From Legionella nautarum (GTDB lineage: Bacteria > Pseudomonadota > Gammaproteobacteria > Legionellales > Legionellaceae): a stretch of DNA of 64,000 nt. Under the pieces are notes generated by a model. That model did not search any database. It was not told the origin of the DNA and saw only the letters and a list, made by a program, of their open reading frames with translations. Within the stretch, counting starts at the first letter, position 1. Each line of letters opens with the position of its first letter. Made by a program: the position numbers and the translations under genes. Below, piece after piece: positions 1 through 8,981 of the stretch. The stretch lies in NCBI RefSeq assembly GCF_001467895.1, contig NZ_LNYO01000021.1:27572-91571 (forward strand), given 5' to 3'.

Positions 1-1
1 A

Positions 2-1168
2 AGGGAGCCAAATTTTTTGCAGGAGCTGGAAGCGGCAAATGTTCAGCCGAAAGCTCTATTATTGACGGGTGCCAACGGATTCCTCGGTGCAAATCTCTTG
101 AAGCAACTCTATCAGTTAACTTCAGCGACAATTTATTGTTTAGTAAGGGGAGCTAATCTTGAAGATGCCAAAAATAAATTACAAAAATCAATAGAACTCT
201 ATGATCTGCATTTTGAAGATAAGGAGCGCATCCAGTTATTAGTTGGCGATTTGGGAAAACCCTATCTCGGTTTGCCTATTGAAGAGTTTATGGTGTTAGC
301 GGAAAAAATCGATATCATTTATCATAATGGTGCCGCTGTTCATCATCTCTATAGCTATGAAATGTTGCGAGCTGCCAATGTGCTAAGCGTTAAAGAAATA
401 TTGAAATTAGCAACTATTAAAAAACTAATTCCTATTCATTATATTTCGACCTTGTCCGCCGCTAGCAATTATTTGGATAATTTTAATAGTATTATTGAAG
501 ATTTTATCTATTCCCATCCCAACCCACCTCCAGAAGATGGTTATAGTCAAACTAAATGGATTGCGGAGCAAATTTTAGCGAAAGCCCATCAACAACAAAT
601 ACCTATCAAAATTTATCGGCCAGCCTGGATTTTAGGTGATTCCATTTCGGGATTAATTGCTGCGGAGCAGAATCATTTACTGCGATTAATTAAGGGCTGT
701 TGTCAATTGGGTTATGCACCTTCATGGGATATTGAGCTCGATATTCTTCCAGTAGATTATGTGGGTCAAATGATTGTTAAAACGTCACTAAATACAAAAA
801 TACCCTATAGCTTATTTAATTTGGTAAATACAAATAAATTATCTTGGAAGGAGTTAATAACTTATCTTAATCAACGAGGCTATAACATGCAGCTCATTTC
901 TCCCAATGCATGGCAAAAGAAACTACTGACCGAAATGAGCCCGGAGAGTACTCTGTATTCGCTGCTCACTTTATATATTAATCAAAGTGATAATGTTTGG
1001 ATGGAAAAACTTGATCGAATATCTAGTGCAAATAATCAGAATACGCATTATGCTTTTCAAGCAAATGGTATGAAATTTCCGTTTATTAATAAGCAGCTTC
1101 TGGATAATTATTTTAATTTTCTAGAAAAAAGGGGATTTTTAGCGATAAAAGTAGCTGACGTAATATGA
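2..1168 (+). CDS. Thioester reductase domain protein, 5'-truncated (likely C-terminal end of an NRPS)
   Basis: NAD(P)-dependent extended-SDR domain of the Lys2/NRPS terminal-reductase type, which releases a carrier-protein-bound acyl or peptidyl thioester as an aldehyde or alcohol. The nucleotide-binding motif TGANGFLG lies near the start and the catalytic Tyr/Lys pair is seen in GYSQTKW; YRPAWILGD and PVDYVGQMIV are further family hallmarks. The frame is open upstream of the first possible start (a TTG at 17) to the window edge, so I read this as the 3' part of a longer gene, probably a non-ribosomal peptide synthetase module. That larger size is inference. It ends 53 bases before the start of the next gene, on the same strand. 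Confidence 0.8.
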   Translation, partial: REPNFLQELEAANVQPKALLLTGANGFLGANLLKQLYQLTSATIYCLVRGANLEDAKNKLQKSIELYDLHFEDKERIQLLVGDLGKPYLGLPIEEFMVLAEKIDIIYHNGAAVHHLYSYEMLRAANVLSVKEILKLATIKKLIPIHYISTLSAASNYLDNFNSIIEDFIYSHPNPPPEDGYSQTKWIAEQILAKAHQQQIPIKIYRPAWILGDSISGLIAAEQNHLLRLIKGCCQLGYAPSWDIELDILPVDYVGQMIVKTSLNTKIPYSLFNLVNTNKLSWKELITYLNQRGYNMQLISPNAWQKKLLTEMSPESTLYSLLTLYINQSDNVWMEKLDRISSANNQNTHYAFQANGMKFPFINKQLLDNYFNFLEKRGFLAIKVADVI

Positions 1169-1221
1169 GGGACGCCGAATGAGGCAGAGTGCTACCAATT
1201 GAATAGTTGGGGGTGATTATC

Positions 1222-3588
1222 ATGGGAAAAGAAGCCACATTAAAATCTTCTCTGCATCCGCAATTGCAAGCCTTTCTGTTACTGTCTGAGGATTGCATTA
1301 TTGTTTTAGATGCAGACTATTGTATTCTTGAGTTTAATGAAGCGATTACATCCTTTCTGGGCTGGAAAGACAAAGAAATGCGTGGGCAACCCTTTGCGTC
1401 AATCTACTTTCAGCAAGGAAAAAAAATTCCTTTTCCTTTTTTTCAGTACGAATTTATTTTGCAAAATGAGCAAGGTGAGTTTGAGTGCATGTTGTATAAA
1501 AATAACATTAAACGCTATCTTACATGGAAATTTAAACGTCAATCGAATCAACTCATTTTACTTGGAAAAGATAATACAGATACGAAACGTTTAGCTTTGC
1601 AACATGTCACTATTTTTGATCAAATAAAAAAAATTTCAGCCTGTGTGCCTGGTAATTTTTATTGGAAAAATAAAGACGAAGAATACCTCGGTTGCAACAA
1701 AATTCTTCTTAAAACACTTGGGCTAAACTCCATGAATGATTTTGTGGGAAAAACGGATCATGATCTTTGGCCAGAACATGCTGAGGAATTAAAGAAAAAC
1801 GATCAACAAGTGATAAAGGGAAAAAAACCTATTTTTTTTGAAGAAACCGTTACCCTTAACGGTAAAAAAATGTATTTTACTGTGATTAAAATGCCTCTCA
1901 TTGATGATGAGGGAAATATCATTGGTATTTTGGGGAACTCCTCAGATATTACTGAATTAAAAAGAACGCAGGCAGATTTAAAAATAGCTAAGGAAACCGC
2001 TGAAAAGGCCAGCCAAGCCAAAACAGAGTTTCTGGCTAACATGAGTCATGATATTCGCACTCCGTTAACAGGCATTATCGGTATGACAAAAATGCTAGAG
2101 GAAACAGCTAGATCTGAAGAAGAGAGGCAATATGCAAGCTGGGTTAATGAAAGTGGTGAGCAATTGTTAAAACTTTTAAATGGTGTTCTTGATGTGGTTT
2201 CTGCCGATGATATGAAAGAAGATGATCTCTATTTAGAATCATTTTACCTTAAAGATTGTTTGGATGATTTATATCAATTAGAACGACCTGCAATGATGCA
2301 AAAAAATATTAGTTTCCAATTAAAAATTGATCCCAATATTCCTGAATATATCCGCACAGATCGGTTTAAACTAAGCCGTGTTTTACTCAATTTACTGGGT
2401 AATGCAATTAAATTTACCGACGAAGGAATGATTCAACTTATGGTTGATTTAACAAGTTCTGATGCTCAGCAAAAATCCTTAATGTTTAAAGTAGTTGATA
2501 CTGGAAAAGGCATTCCAAAAGAGGCACAGAAAAAAGTATTTGAACGCTTTTATCGCATTTCACCTTCCTATAAAAATAATCATCATGGACATGGCGTTGG
2601 TCTTCATATTGTCGAAAAATATGTTGAGTTATTGGGAGGTAAAATTGGTATCAACAGTGAAGAAGGAAAGGGAACTACTTTTTATTTTTCCATTCCTTTA
2701 GTCTCGGCTGTAGCCCCTGAAATTGATGAAAAGAAGAAAATTATTTCGCCTCCCCCTGTACAGAGGTCTTCGCATTCTCCTTATCTACTGCTGGTGGAAG
2801 ACAGCATTGTTGCCCTAAAAGTTCTTGAAAGAATGGTGATGAAAGCGGGTTGCCGTTATTTATCGGCTACCTCGGGAGAGAAAGGCTTATTATTAGCAAA
2901 AACAGAACCCTTTGATCTAATTATCACCGATATCGGCTTGCCAGGCATCTCAGGTAATGAGATGACACGACAAATTCGCGATTGGGAGAAGCAAAAAGGT
3001 TCTGCTTCCCCCTTATTAATCTATGGTTTAACAGGCCATGCTGGACAAATTGCAGAAGCCGAGTCCTTAGATCTAGGTATGAATGGCCTATTTACCAAGC
3101 CAATGACAGCGATTAATTTGAGGATTTTGTTAGACTCGTTTCAACCTCGGGAAAATGAAGCCGACAAGACTATTTTGGTCTTAGGCTCCGACTTACCTAA
3201 AACAGAAGAGGAACTTTTTGCCTTAAATAGCTTCCCTCTGCTCGATATTGAGAAAGGGATCGCCACTTTAGGAAGCTTAACGGTGTTGAGCGAGCTTTTA
3301 CTGACGTTAAGCTCTGAGGACTTGCCTCATGGGGAGCTCGCTATTCGTCGGGCTTATATCCAAAGTGATTGGTTAAAGATTGAAAGTTTAGTGCACAAAT
3401 TAAAAAGTGGTGCAGTCTATTGTTGTACAACCAAACTACAATATGCCTGCCAATATCTTGAGCGCTATTGTAAAGCAGGTCAGAGCCGGTTGCTTGAGAA
3501 ATTATATTATCAATTAATTCAAGTGATAGGGGAAACTAAACAAGCAATTAATCGCTGGTTAGAAGAGCGCTTGTTGTGCGTAAATTAG
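1222..3588 (+). CDS. Hybrid sensor histidine kinase, PAS-PAS-HisKA-HATPase-REC-Hpt
   Basis: Cytoplasmic hybrid phosphorelay kinase of about 788 residues with no membrane segments. Two PAS-like sensor regions (about 10-110 and 140-250) precede a HisKA dimerisation helix with phospho-acceptor His276 in NMSHDIRTPL. The HATPase has N box NLLGNAIKF, G1 DTGKGIP and G2 GHGVGLHIV. The receiver domain carries Asp570 in IITDIGLPG, and a C-terminal Hpt-like segment carries His725 in HKLKSGA. This allows an internal His-Asp-His relay. The ATG at 1222 is preferred over the upstream in-frame TTG at 1207 because GGGGGTGA precedes it. The second PAS and kinase core closely resemble the kinase at the right end of the window. 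The signal and partner regulator are unknown. Confidence 0.9.
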   Translation: MGKEATLKSSLHPQLQAFLLLSEDCIIVLDADYCILEFNEAITSFLGWKDKEMRGQPFASIYFQQGKKIPFPFFQYEFILQNEQGEFECMLYKNNIKRYLTWKFKRQSNQLILLGKDNTDTKRLALQHVTIFDQIKKISACVPGNFYWKNKDEEYLGCNKILLKTLGLNSMNDFVGKTDHDLWPEHAEELKKNDQQVIKGKKPIFFEETVTLNGKKMYFTVIKMPLIDDEGNIIGILGNSSDITELKRTQADLKIAKETAEKASQAKTEFLANMSHDIRTPLTGIIGMTKMLEETARSEEERQYASWVNESGEQLLKLLNGVLDVVSADDMKEDDLYLESFYLKDCLDDLYQLERPAMMQKNISFQLKIDPNIPEYIRTDRFKLSRVLLNLLGNAIKFTDEGMIQLMVDLTSSDAQQKSLMFKVVDTGKGIPKEAQKKVFERFYRISPSYKNNHHGHGVGLHIVEKYVELLGGKIGINSEEGKGTTFYFSIPLVSAVAPEIDEKKKIISPPPVQRSSHSPYLLLVEDSIVALKVLERMVMKAGCRYLSATSGEKGLLLAKTEPFDLIITDIGLPGISGNEMTRQIRDWEKQKGSASPLLIYGLTGHAGQIAEAESLDLGMNGLFTKPMTAINLRILLDSFQPRENEADKTILVLGSDLPKTEEELFALNSFPLLDIEKGIATLGSLTVLSELLLTLSSEDLPHGELAIRRAYIQSDWLKIESLVHKLKSGAVYCCTTKLQYACQYLERYCKAGQSRLLEKLYYQLIQVIGETKQAINRWLEERLLCVN

Positions 3589-3675
3589 CTCATATCATCT
3601 TTGAAGTCTTAAAAAATGGAAGGACTTTTAATGAAAACTCCTTTTGCATTTTAAGGACAGTAGATACCAACTAAT

Positions 3676-4761
3676 TTATGCTGATATAGCGATTTGAGAA
3701 GAAGTGAGCCTATCTTCTTCCAGTGCAGCAGAAATTGTTGAAGAAACCTCATTAAGTAGAGATCTTTTTTCCGGATCAGGGTGTAACATATTCTGAATTT
3801 GATTTTTTACTTGCTGGTTTTTTAAATAGATTAATTCACTATCAAATTGACCTCGCAGACTACGTTTGAAGATTAGATCAACTTTGTTGCAAGATTCTGG
3901 CGGTTCTTCACCCATAACTTGAGCAAGGATATGGCCTAAAGAAAAAATATCACTTGCAGTACTTGAACCTTTTCCTTCAAAACGTTCTGGTGCTATAAAC
4001 AAAGCTGTCCCTTTTATTGGGAACACCATAGCATCATTAGTGCTTTGTTTTTTAGCAAAAGCGAAATCAATAAAAAAGCAACGAGGATTCAGTGGCTCAC
4101 TAAGATCAACCATAATGTTTCTAGGAGAAATATCATTATGTACTAACTGTCTTGCTTGAACCTGTTGCTTATAGGCTTTTATGATAGCCAGACAAAGGGC
4201 TAAACGTGTTTTTTCATCAAAGTTTCCTTTTAAGGCTTGCTCTAAAGTTTGTCCTGGCATTTCGCGCATGAATAAATAGGCACGTAGATTACCATCATCT
4301 TGGAAAAAGACCGGTTTTCTAATACATAGATGACCGGCTTCTTTAGTACGCTTATATTCTTTTTTAATATCACGTCGCCATTGGGATTCACTCACATGTG
4401 GTTTTCGCGGTATTTCTTTTCTGATTCTAGCTTTATGAGGTTTTTGGCTCACTGGCATATAAACCAACTCATCGTTGCTAAAAAATAATTTTCCTTTTAC
4501 CTTATCGATATACCCATAATTTCCGTTACCGACCCGTTTGCCAATGACTTCGAAGCATTGACTCCCTTTATCTTTGCCTGAGCGCCAGGAAATTTCTTTA
4601 GTCAGTTTAAGACCGTTGTCGAAAGGATAAATTTTATTCTTAAAAAAAACTTCAGGATCATCATCGCCATCTAAGAAGTCACCTAAAAGCTCACTTTCAC
4701 TTTCAGACATTTTAGTGGGATTAATCACTGAAACCTTTTCGTTTTCGGTAAACTTAGTCAT
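3676..4761 (-). CDS. Eukaryotic-like Ser/Thr protein kinase, Dot/Icm effector candidate
   Basis: Kinase-fold protein of 361 residues. A Gly-rich loop (VGNGNYGYI, about 77-85) is followed by the catalytic loop HNDISPRN (208-215) with catalytic Asp210 and Asn215, a metal-binding DFA at 222-224 in place of DFG, GTALFIAPERF with an APE motif, and DIFSLG in the F helix. HND replaces HRD, so it is a non-RD-type kinase, and Ser replaces the usual catalytic-loop Lys (SPRN for KPEN). Which lysine binds ATP is unclear. The C-terminus has an EED acidic patch followed by small and polar residues, as in many Dot/Icm substrates. Start: ATG after AGGATCC. Family known, target unknown; translocation is inferred only from family habit in Legionella. 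Confidence 0.75.
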   Translation of the reverse strand: MTKFTENEKVSVINPTKMSESESELLGDFLDGDDDPEVFFKNKIYPFDNGLKLTKEISWRSGKDKGSQCFEVIGKRVGNGNYGYIDKVKGKLFFSNDELVYMPVSQKPHKARIRKEIPRKPHVSESQWRRDIKKEYKRTKEAGHLCIRKPVFFQDDGNLRAYLFMREMPGQTLEQALKGNFDEKTRLALCLAIIKAYKQQVQARQLVHNDISPRNIMVDLSEPLNPRCFFIDFAFAKKQSTNDAMVFPIKGTALFIAPERFEGKGSSTASDIFSLGHILAQVMGEEPPESCNKVDLIFKRSLRGQFDSELIYLKNQQVKNQIQNMLHPDPEKRSLLNEVSSTISAALEEDRLTSSQIAISA

Positions 4762-4928
4762 ATAGGATCCTGGCTATCCACGCGGTTGGATATATATTGT
4801 ACAATTAGTTTTGTTTTTGTGTCAACCGGTTTCAGTTGATGCGGTGGTTTATGGGTATGAAGGACTCTTGGCCTAAGTGCGGGAGCGCCTGGAATTGCTG
4901 GCGATTGTGGATAACCCAATTGCTCCAT
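4758..4928 (-). CDS. Short Pro-rich open frame overlapping the kinase start
   Basis: A 56-codon frame whose TGA overlaps the kinase ATG in an ATGA arrangement. It is Pro- and His-rich (for example PAIPGAPALRPR) and looks unlike random AT-rich DNA of this region. The frame stays open about 20 codons further upstream without a start, and no Shine-Dalgarno precedes the ATG. It may be the 3' tail of a lost gene rather than a live gene. No function can be assigned. Confidence 0.25.
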   Translation of the reverse strand: MEQLGYPQSPAIPGAPALRPRVLHTHKPPHQLKPVDTKTKLIVQYISNRVDSQDPI

Positions 4929-5174
4929 TAAAGGTAGAAGATGTTGATTAAATGCTGTCCGTAAAGATCCCAGATGTACTCGCCAGGCCTTCTAAGCTAA
5001 ATTCCTATTTGCAAAATCAGCAATGATGCGTACAAAGTTATTGGGTTGCTCAAAATATGCTATAATTGCCCGCAAATTAATCTTGCCAATCGCTTTATAG
5101 TAAGAAACCGGTTTAACTAAATGTATGTACTACTAAAATACTTATCAAAATCTTTTTCATGGGGTAGCTAAACG
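4929..5174. other. Divergent intergenic region with a likely -10 box
   Basis: Gap between the leftward kinase unit and the rightward 566-residue gene. A TATAAT at 5061-5066 on the plus strand could serve the rightward gene; no good -35 is visible at standard spacing. The left part (about 4930-5000) stays open in the same frame as the Pro-rich ORF, which supports a gene remnant there. I see nothing else. Confidence 0.35.
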
Positions 5175-6875
5175 ATGTCAAAATTCTTAACTATAAAGCA
5201 AGAAATTTCATACGAGAGTCCTAAAAAGGAATTTCGCGTCCATGTTGATCCAACTTATTTGATGAATAGAGAAAATTTTGCTCTGGTGAGAAGGATCCTC
5301 GAAGAGGTTTTTGAAGGCGAAGAAGTAGATATCAAGATCATACAATTAGATGATCAACAAGCTTTAAAAGATTTTGATGGCACCACAAATAGTTTTGGTA
5401 ATGATAGGGATCAGAGAGGTAAGGAAGTATGTATTTATCTACCTTCAATCCTGGAGGGAAACAAGCATAATATTGAGCACTTAAAGAAACTTATGCTCAC
5501 TCTTTGGTATAAACTTCAGCAAGCCAATGTTCCTTTACACAGTTTTACCCCACCCGGCGACAAAGCTATACGGATGGAGAGTTTTTCGACTCCCTTTTCA
5601 TTTACTTTTACAACGGCACCTAAGGAATGGCAAAAAAGGCATGGAATTTTGTTTAAGGATTGTGAACATAATAATGATTTTTATGATCCAAATCACCCGT
5701 TGCACCATATTCAATTCTCAGCAAAGAACATTCGTGCCTATGGATTGCAATTCGATAAGGCTAAGGCAAAAGCTGCCCATATAAAATATCTTAAAGACCA
5801 TTTTAAATCCTCTTTAGAACAACTTTTAGAGTCAATTGATTTTATTCGAAGCCACGAAAGGAGTTTTGCTAAAAATGATGAAGATAAATTTAACTTCAAC
5901 TTTGAGCTCCTTACAATTAAGGAGGGTATAGAGAAAATACAACAAGAATATAACGAAGAAATCGGACAAATTAATTTATTGATTGAAGAAGATGAAAAAT
6001 GTGAACGTAGAGGAGCGGCTAGAACAAGAGCCATTGAAAAACTGCAGGAATTAGTAGGAATACTAAAAGCCTTTCCTCATCACGAAGATTCTGATTTTAC
6101 AGCCTATGAAGAAATTAGTTTGTTACTAAATGATTCTCTTCTAAATCGAGAAGATTTGAGTTTTCTAAATGAAGAATTAGAAAAAAAGCTCAGCGAAAGA
6201 TTAGATATACATATCAAAGGATTGATAGAGGATTTTCGTGGACTAGAAGGAATAATCAATCCAAGATTGCAGGACTCATATGAAAGAATAATAGAGGATA
6301 TTGAAACCATTACAGCAAACAATCCCTGTGAGGCACAAAAAATATTTCGTCGGTTTGTTTTTCTTAATAGGGAGGCAAACTATATCGATGAAGAAACTAA
6401 AAATATTTCTCAACTTTGTCAGACAGCGGTAGGGAACTATACACAAGATAGACCCTTTACTTTAGGATATTTCTCACGTTTTTTTGATAATGAACGTGGC
6501 CGTATACGTGCTCAAACATTCAGAGACCTTTTTGCAGAATATAGTGAAGATCAGGCCGTTTTAGATTTGTTAATTTACAGTTTACTTGCCAGTAATAATG
6601 GTACCTATTTGAAATACAATATAGCTGCGTCTTTAGGATATGCTTCTACTAATGAAGCTAGAGCAATATATGAGATTAAAGTAAAAGAACATCTTGCTGA
6701 GAACAATAATCACTCCATTGGACAACTCAATAATGAAGTAATTGAGCCAATAGTTAATGCGACTAACAATAAAAAAGACTCTCAGGATAAAACAATAGTC
6801 AACGCGCTGGAAATCTATAAAAATAGGTTAATAGCCGATAAGACCATTGAAATTATCAACCCTTCCTTTAGTTGA
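5175..6875 (+). CDS. Hypothetical acidic protein, effector candidate
   Basis: Protein of 566 residues with no family I recognise. It is highly charged and mostly helical in appearance, with Glu/Lys-rich stretches (about 200-400) suggesting coiled coils, and has no signal peptide or membrane segment. The C-terminal third (about 430-520, around LGYFSRFFDNERGR and NEARAIYEIK) looks more globular. Start: ATG after a GGGGTAG purine stretch. It sits opposite the kinase-like effector candidate, and large charged orphan proteins of this kind are common Dot/Icm substrates in Legionella; that role is inference only. Confidence 0.6.
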   Translation: MSKFLTIKQEISYESPKKEFRVHVDPTYLMNRENFALVRRILEEVFEGEEVDIKIIQLDDQQALKDFDGTTNSFGNDRDQRGKEVCIYLPSILEGNKHNIEHLKKLMLTLWYKLQQANVPLHSFTPPGDKAIRMESFSTPFSFTFTTAPKEWQKRHGILFKDCEHNNDFYDPNHPLHHIQFSAKNIRAYGLQFDKAKAKAAHIKYLKDHFKSSLEQLLESIDFIRSHERSFAKNDEDKFNFNFELLTIKEGIEKIQQEYNEEIGQINLLIEEDEKCERRGAARTRAIEKLQELVGILKAFPHHEDSDFTAYEEISLLLNDSLLNREDLSFLNEELEKKLSERLDIHIKGLIEDFRGLEGIINPRLQDSYERIIEDIETITANNPCEAQKIFRRFVFLNREANYIDEETKNISQLCQTAVGNYTQDRPFTLGYFSRFFDNERGRIRAQTFRDLFAEYSEDQAVLDLLIYSLLASNNGTYLKYNIAASLGYASTNEARAIYEIKVKEHLAENNNHSIGQLNNEVIEPIVNATNNKKDSQDKTIVNALEIYKNRLIADKTIEIINPSFS

Positions 6876-6927
6876 AATGGATGAAAAACCTTATCCATCA
6901 CACACGTATCCTGACTGACTCCGTACA

Positions 6928-8970
6928 TTACCAAATCACACAACGCTTGGTATTAACCATCGCACTATTGGCAGGTATGGAAAAGGCCATTTGAAATTGT
7001 GGCATATTGGCGAGTGTGCCGTTCACGCGATAAATCATCGGTGGATGGGGATCAGTTGTTACTAAATTACGGGCTTGCTCAGGACGGATATTGGATGCCC
7101 ATACATGCGCAGTTCCTAAGAAAAATTGTTGCTCCGGCGTGATTCCATTGATTGTCTTGGCATTTTTATAATACTTAGAATGCTGAAAAGCATGATAGGC
7201 TAAGGTGAGGCCGCCTAAATCAGCGGTTGCTTCACCGACGACTAATTTTCCTTGTACGGGTAAATCGCCATCCACTTTATATTTAGAAAATTGCTCTACG
7301 ATGCAATTGGTTGCCGCTTGGAATTTTTTCAGATCAGCTTTAGTCCACCAATTCTTTAAATTTCCATAGCCATCGAATTGAGCCCCTTGATCATCAAAGC
7401 CATGTGTCATTTCATGACCCATCACAAAACCGATTGAGCCATAGTTGATGGCTGCAGGCGCATTGGGATCAAAGAATGGTGGTTGTAAGATTCCTGCCGG
7501 AATATTGAGGTTATTCATGGAGGGATCGTAATAAGCATTGATAGTTTGCGGAGGCATCGCCCATTCACTGCGATCAACTGGTTTACCAATTTTGTTGAGA
7601 TCGCGATGGTTCAAAAATTGGTTAGCCCGAATAACATTCAGCACGTAGGGGCCGCGATCAACTTTCAAGGTTGAATAATCCCACCATTTATCGGGATAAC
7701 CCACTCTCTCTTCCATTAGATCTAATTTTTTCAAGGCAGCTTGTCTTGTTTGTGGAGTCATCCAACTGAGGGTTTGTAAATCTTGTTTTAAAGCTTGGCG
7801 TATGTCACTCAAGATCTCCCGTGCTTCTTGTTTTGACTCGGGAGGAAAATATTTTTCTACGTACAATTTACCGATAGCAAAGCCTAAAGCCCCATTTTCA
7901 GTACTAACCACTCGTTTCCATCGTGGCAACAATTTTTTGGTGCCGGTTAAAGAAGAAACCATTTTGAAATTTTGGTCGACAAAAGGTTTGGATAAATAAG
8001 AAGCGAAGGCATCGATTAAATGCCAACGTAAATAGGTTTTCCAATCATCCAGAGGAATAGCCTGAAGTTGTTCATTCATCACTTTGAAGAACTCTGGTGT
8101 CGCTAAATTGATATGTTTAATTGACGATTGGCCAAGCTCACTTAAATATCGGGGCCAGGCAAAATTAGGCGTGACTTTTTCGAGTTGTTGCAAATCCATC
8201 ATATGATATATAGCGTGAGGATCGCGCTGTTCAGTTTGCGACATGGAAGCTTTAGCTAAAATGGTTTCAATCTTCATGACCGTTGCTGCTTCTGCCGCCG
8301 CTTTATCAGGCGCATCGCCGAGTAGCTCAAACATTTTAGTCATATGCTCAACATAAGCGGCACGAATTTGTTGAAATTTTTTATCCTCTTTGAGGTAATA
8401 ATCACGATCGGGTAAACCAAGCCCCCCTTGTTGAGCCGCGCCAATCATTTCTTGGCTATTTTTAAAATCTTGCATAGAGCCAAAATTAAAGAGAGCATCG
8501 ACGCCAATCTGTTGTAAATGAGTAATGACTTGCTGTAAATCAGCTAAATTTTTGATCGCTGCAATCCGTTCGAACTCAGGCAATAGAGGGGTAATTCCGA
8601 GTTTATTGATGGAAGCTTCGTCCATGCCGCTGTAGTAAAAATCCCCGACCTTTTGTTCGATACTGCCGGGCGCTGCTTTTTTATCATCCGCTGCAGCAAT
8701 GAGCATTTGATGAATGATATTTTGTACTTTTTCTTGCAAGATATTGAAACTACCCCAACTTGCATATTCAGGTGGAATGGGGTTCTTTTTTTGCCAGGTA
8801 CCATTGGCATAGGCGAAGAAATCGGTTGTTGGCGATGCAGTGGTATCGCGCCAGTCTAAACGTAAGGCTTCTACTGCATTATTTTTATTATTAGTTGCTG
8901 TTGCAGGGAGCTCAACGGCGCTGCAAGAAAAACTTAAGCTGAGGGTAAAAATTGCAATCGTAAATCGCAT
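6928..8970 (-). CDS. pepO: M13-family zinc metallopeptidase (PepO/neprilysin-like)
   Basis: Secreted endopeptidase of 680 residues. A signal peptide (about 1-18) ends near SFSCSAVE, and the N-terminal domain opens with FFAYANGTW. The catalytic domain has the zinc site HEMTHGFDDQG and the third zinc ligand and partner Asp in GEATADLGG. NAYYDPSMNNLNIPAGILQPPFF is broken here as NAYYDP and NIPAGILQPPFF, both typical of M13. The C-terminus CVIW matches the conserved Cys-x-x-Trp end, so the protein is full length. An AGGAGA ribosome site precedes the ATG, and the gene starts 11 bases after polA stops, so the two are probably co-transcribed. The physiological substrate is unknown. Confidence 0.92.
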   Translation of the reverse strand: MRFTIAIFTLSLSFSCSAVELPATATNNKNNAVEALRLDWRDTTASPTTDFFAYANGTWQKKNPIPPEYASWGSFNILQEKVQNIIHQMLIAAADDKKAAPGSIEQKVGDFYYSGMDEASINKLGITPLLPEFERIAAIKNLADLQQVITHLQQIGVDALFNFGSMQDFKNSQEMIGAAQQGGLGLPDRDYYLKEDKKFQQIRAAYVEHMTKMFELLGDAPDKAAAEAATVMKIETILAKASMSQTEQRDPHAIYHMMDLQQLEKVTPNFAWPRYLSELGQSSIKHINLATPEFFKVMNEQLQAIPLDDWKTYLRWHLIDAFASYLSKPFVDQNFKMVSSLTGTKKLLPRWKRVVSTENGALGFAIGKLYVEKYFPPESKQEAREILSDIRQALKQDLQTLSWMTPQTRQAALKKLDLMEERVGYPDKWWDYSTLKVDRGPYVLNVIRANQFLNHRDLNKIGKPVDRSEWAMPPQTINAYYDPSMNNLNIPAGILQPPFFDPNAPAAINYGSIGFVMGHEMTHGFDDQGAQFDGYGNLKNWWTKADLKKFQAATNCIVEQFSKYKVDGDLPVQGKLVVGEATADLGGLTLAYHAFQHSKYYKNAKTINGITPEQQFFLGTAHVWASNIRPEQARNLVTTDPHPPMIYRVNGTLANMPQFQMAFSIPANSAMVNTKRCVIW

Positions 8971-8981
8971 AAAATTATCTC

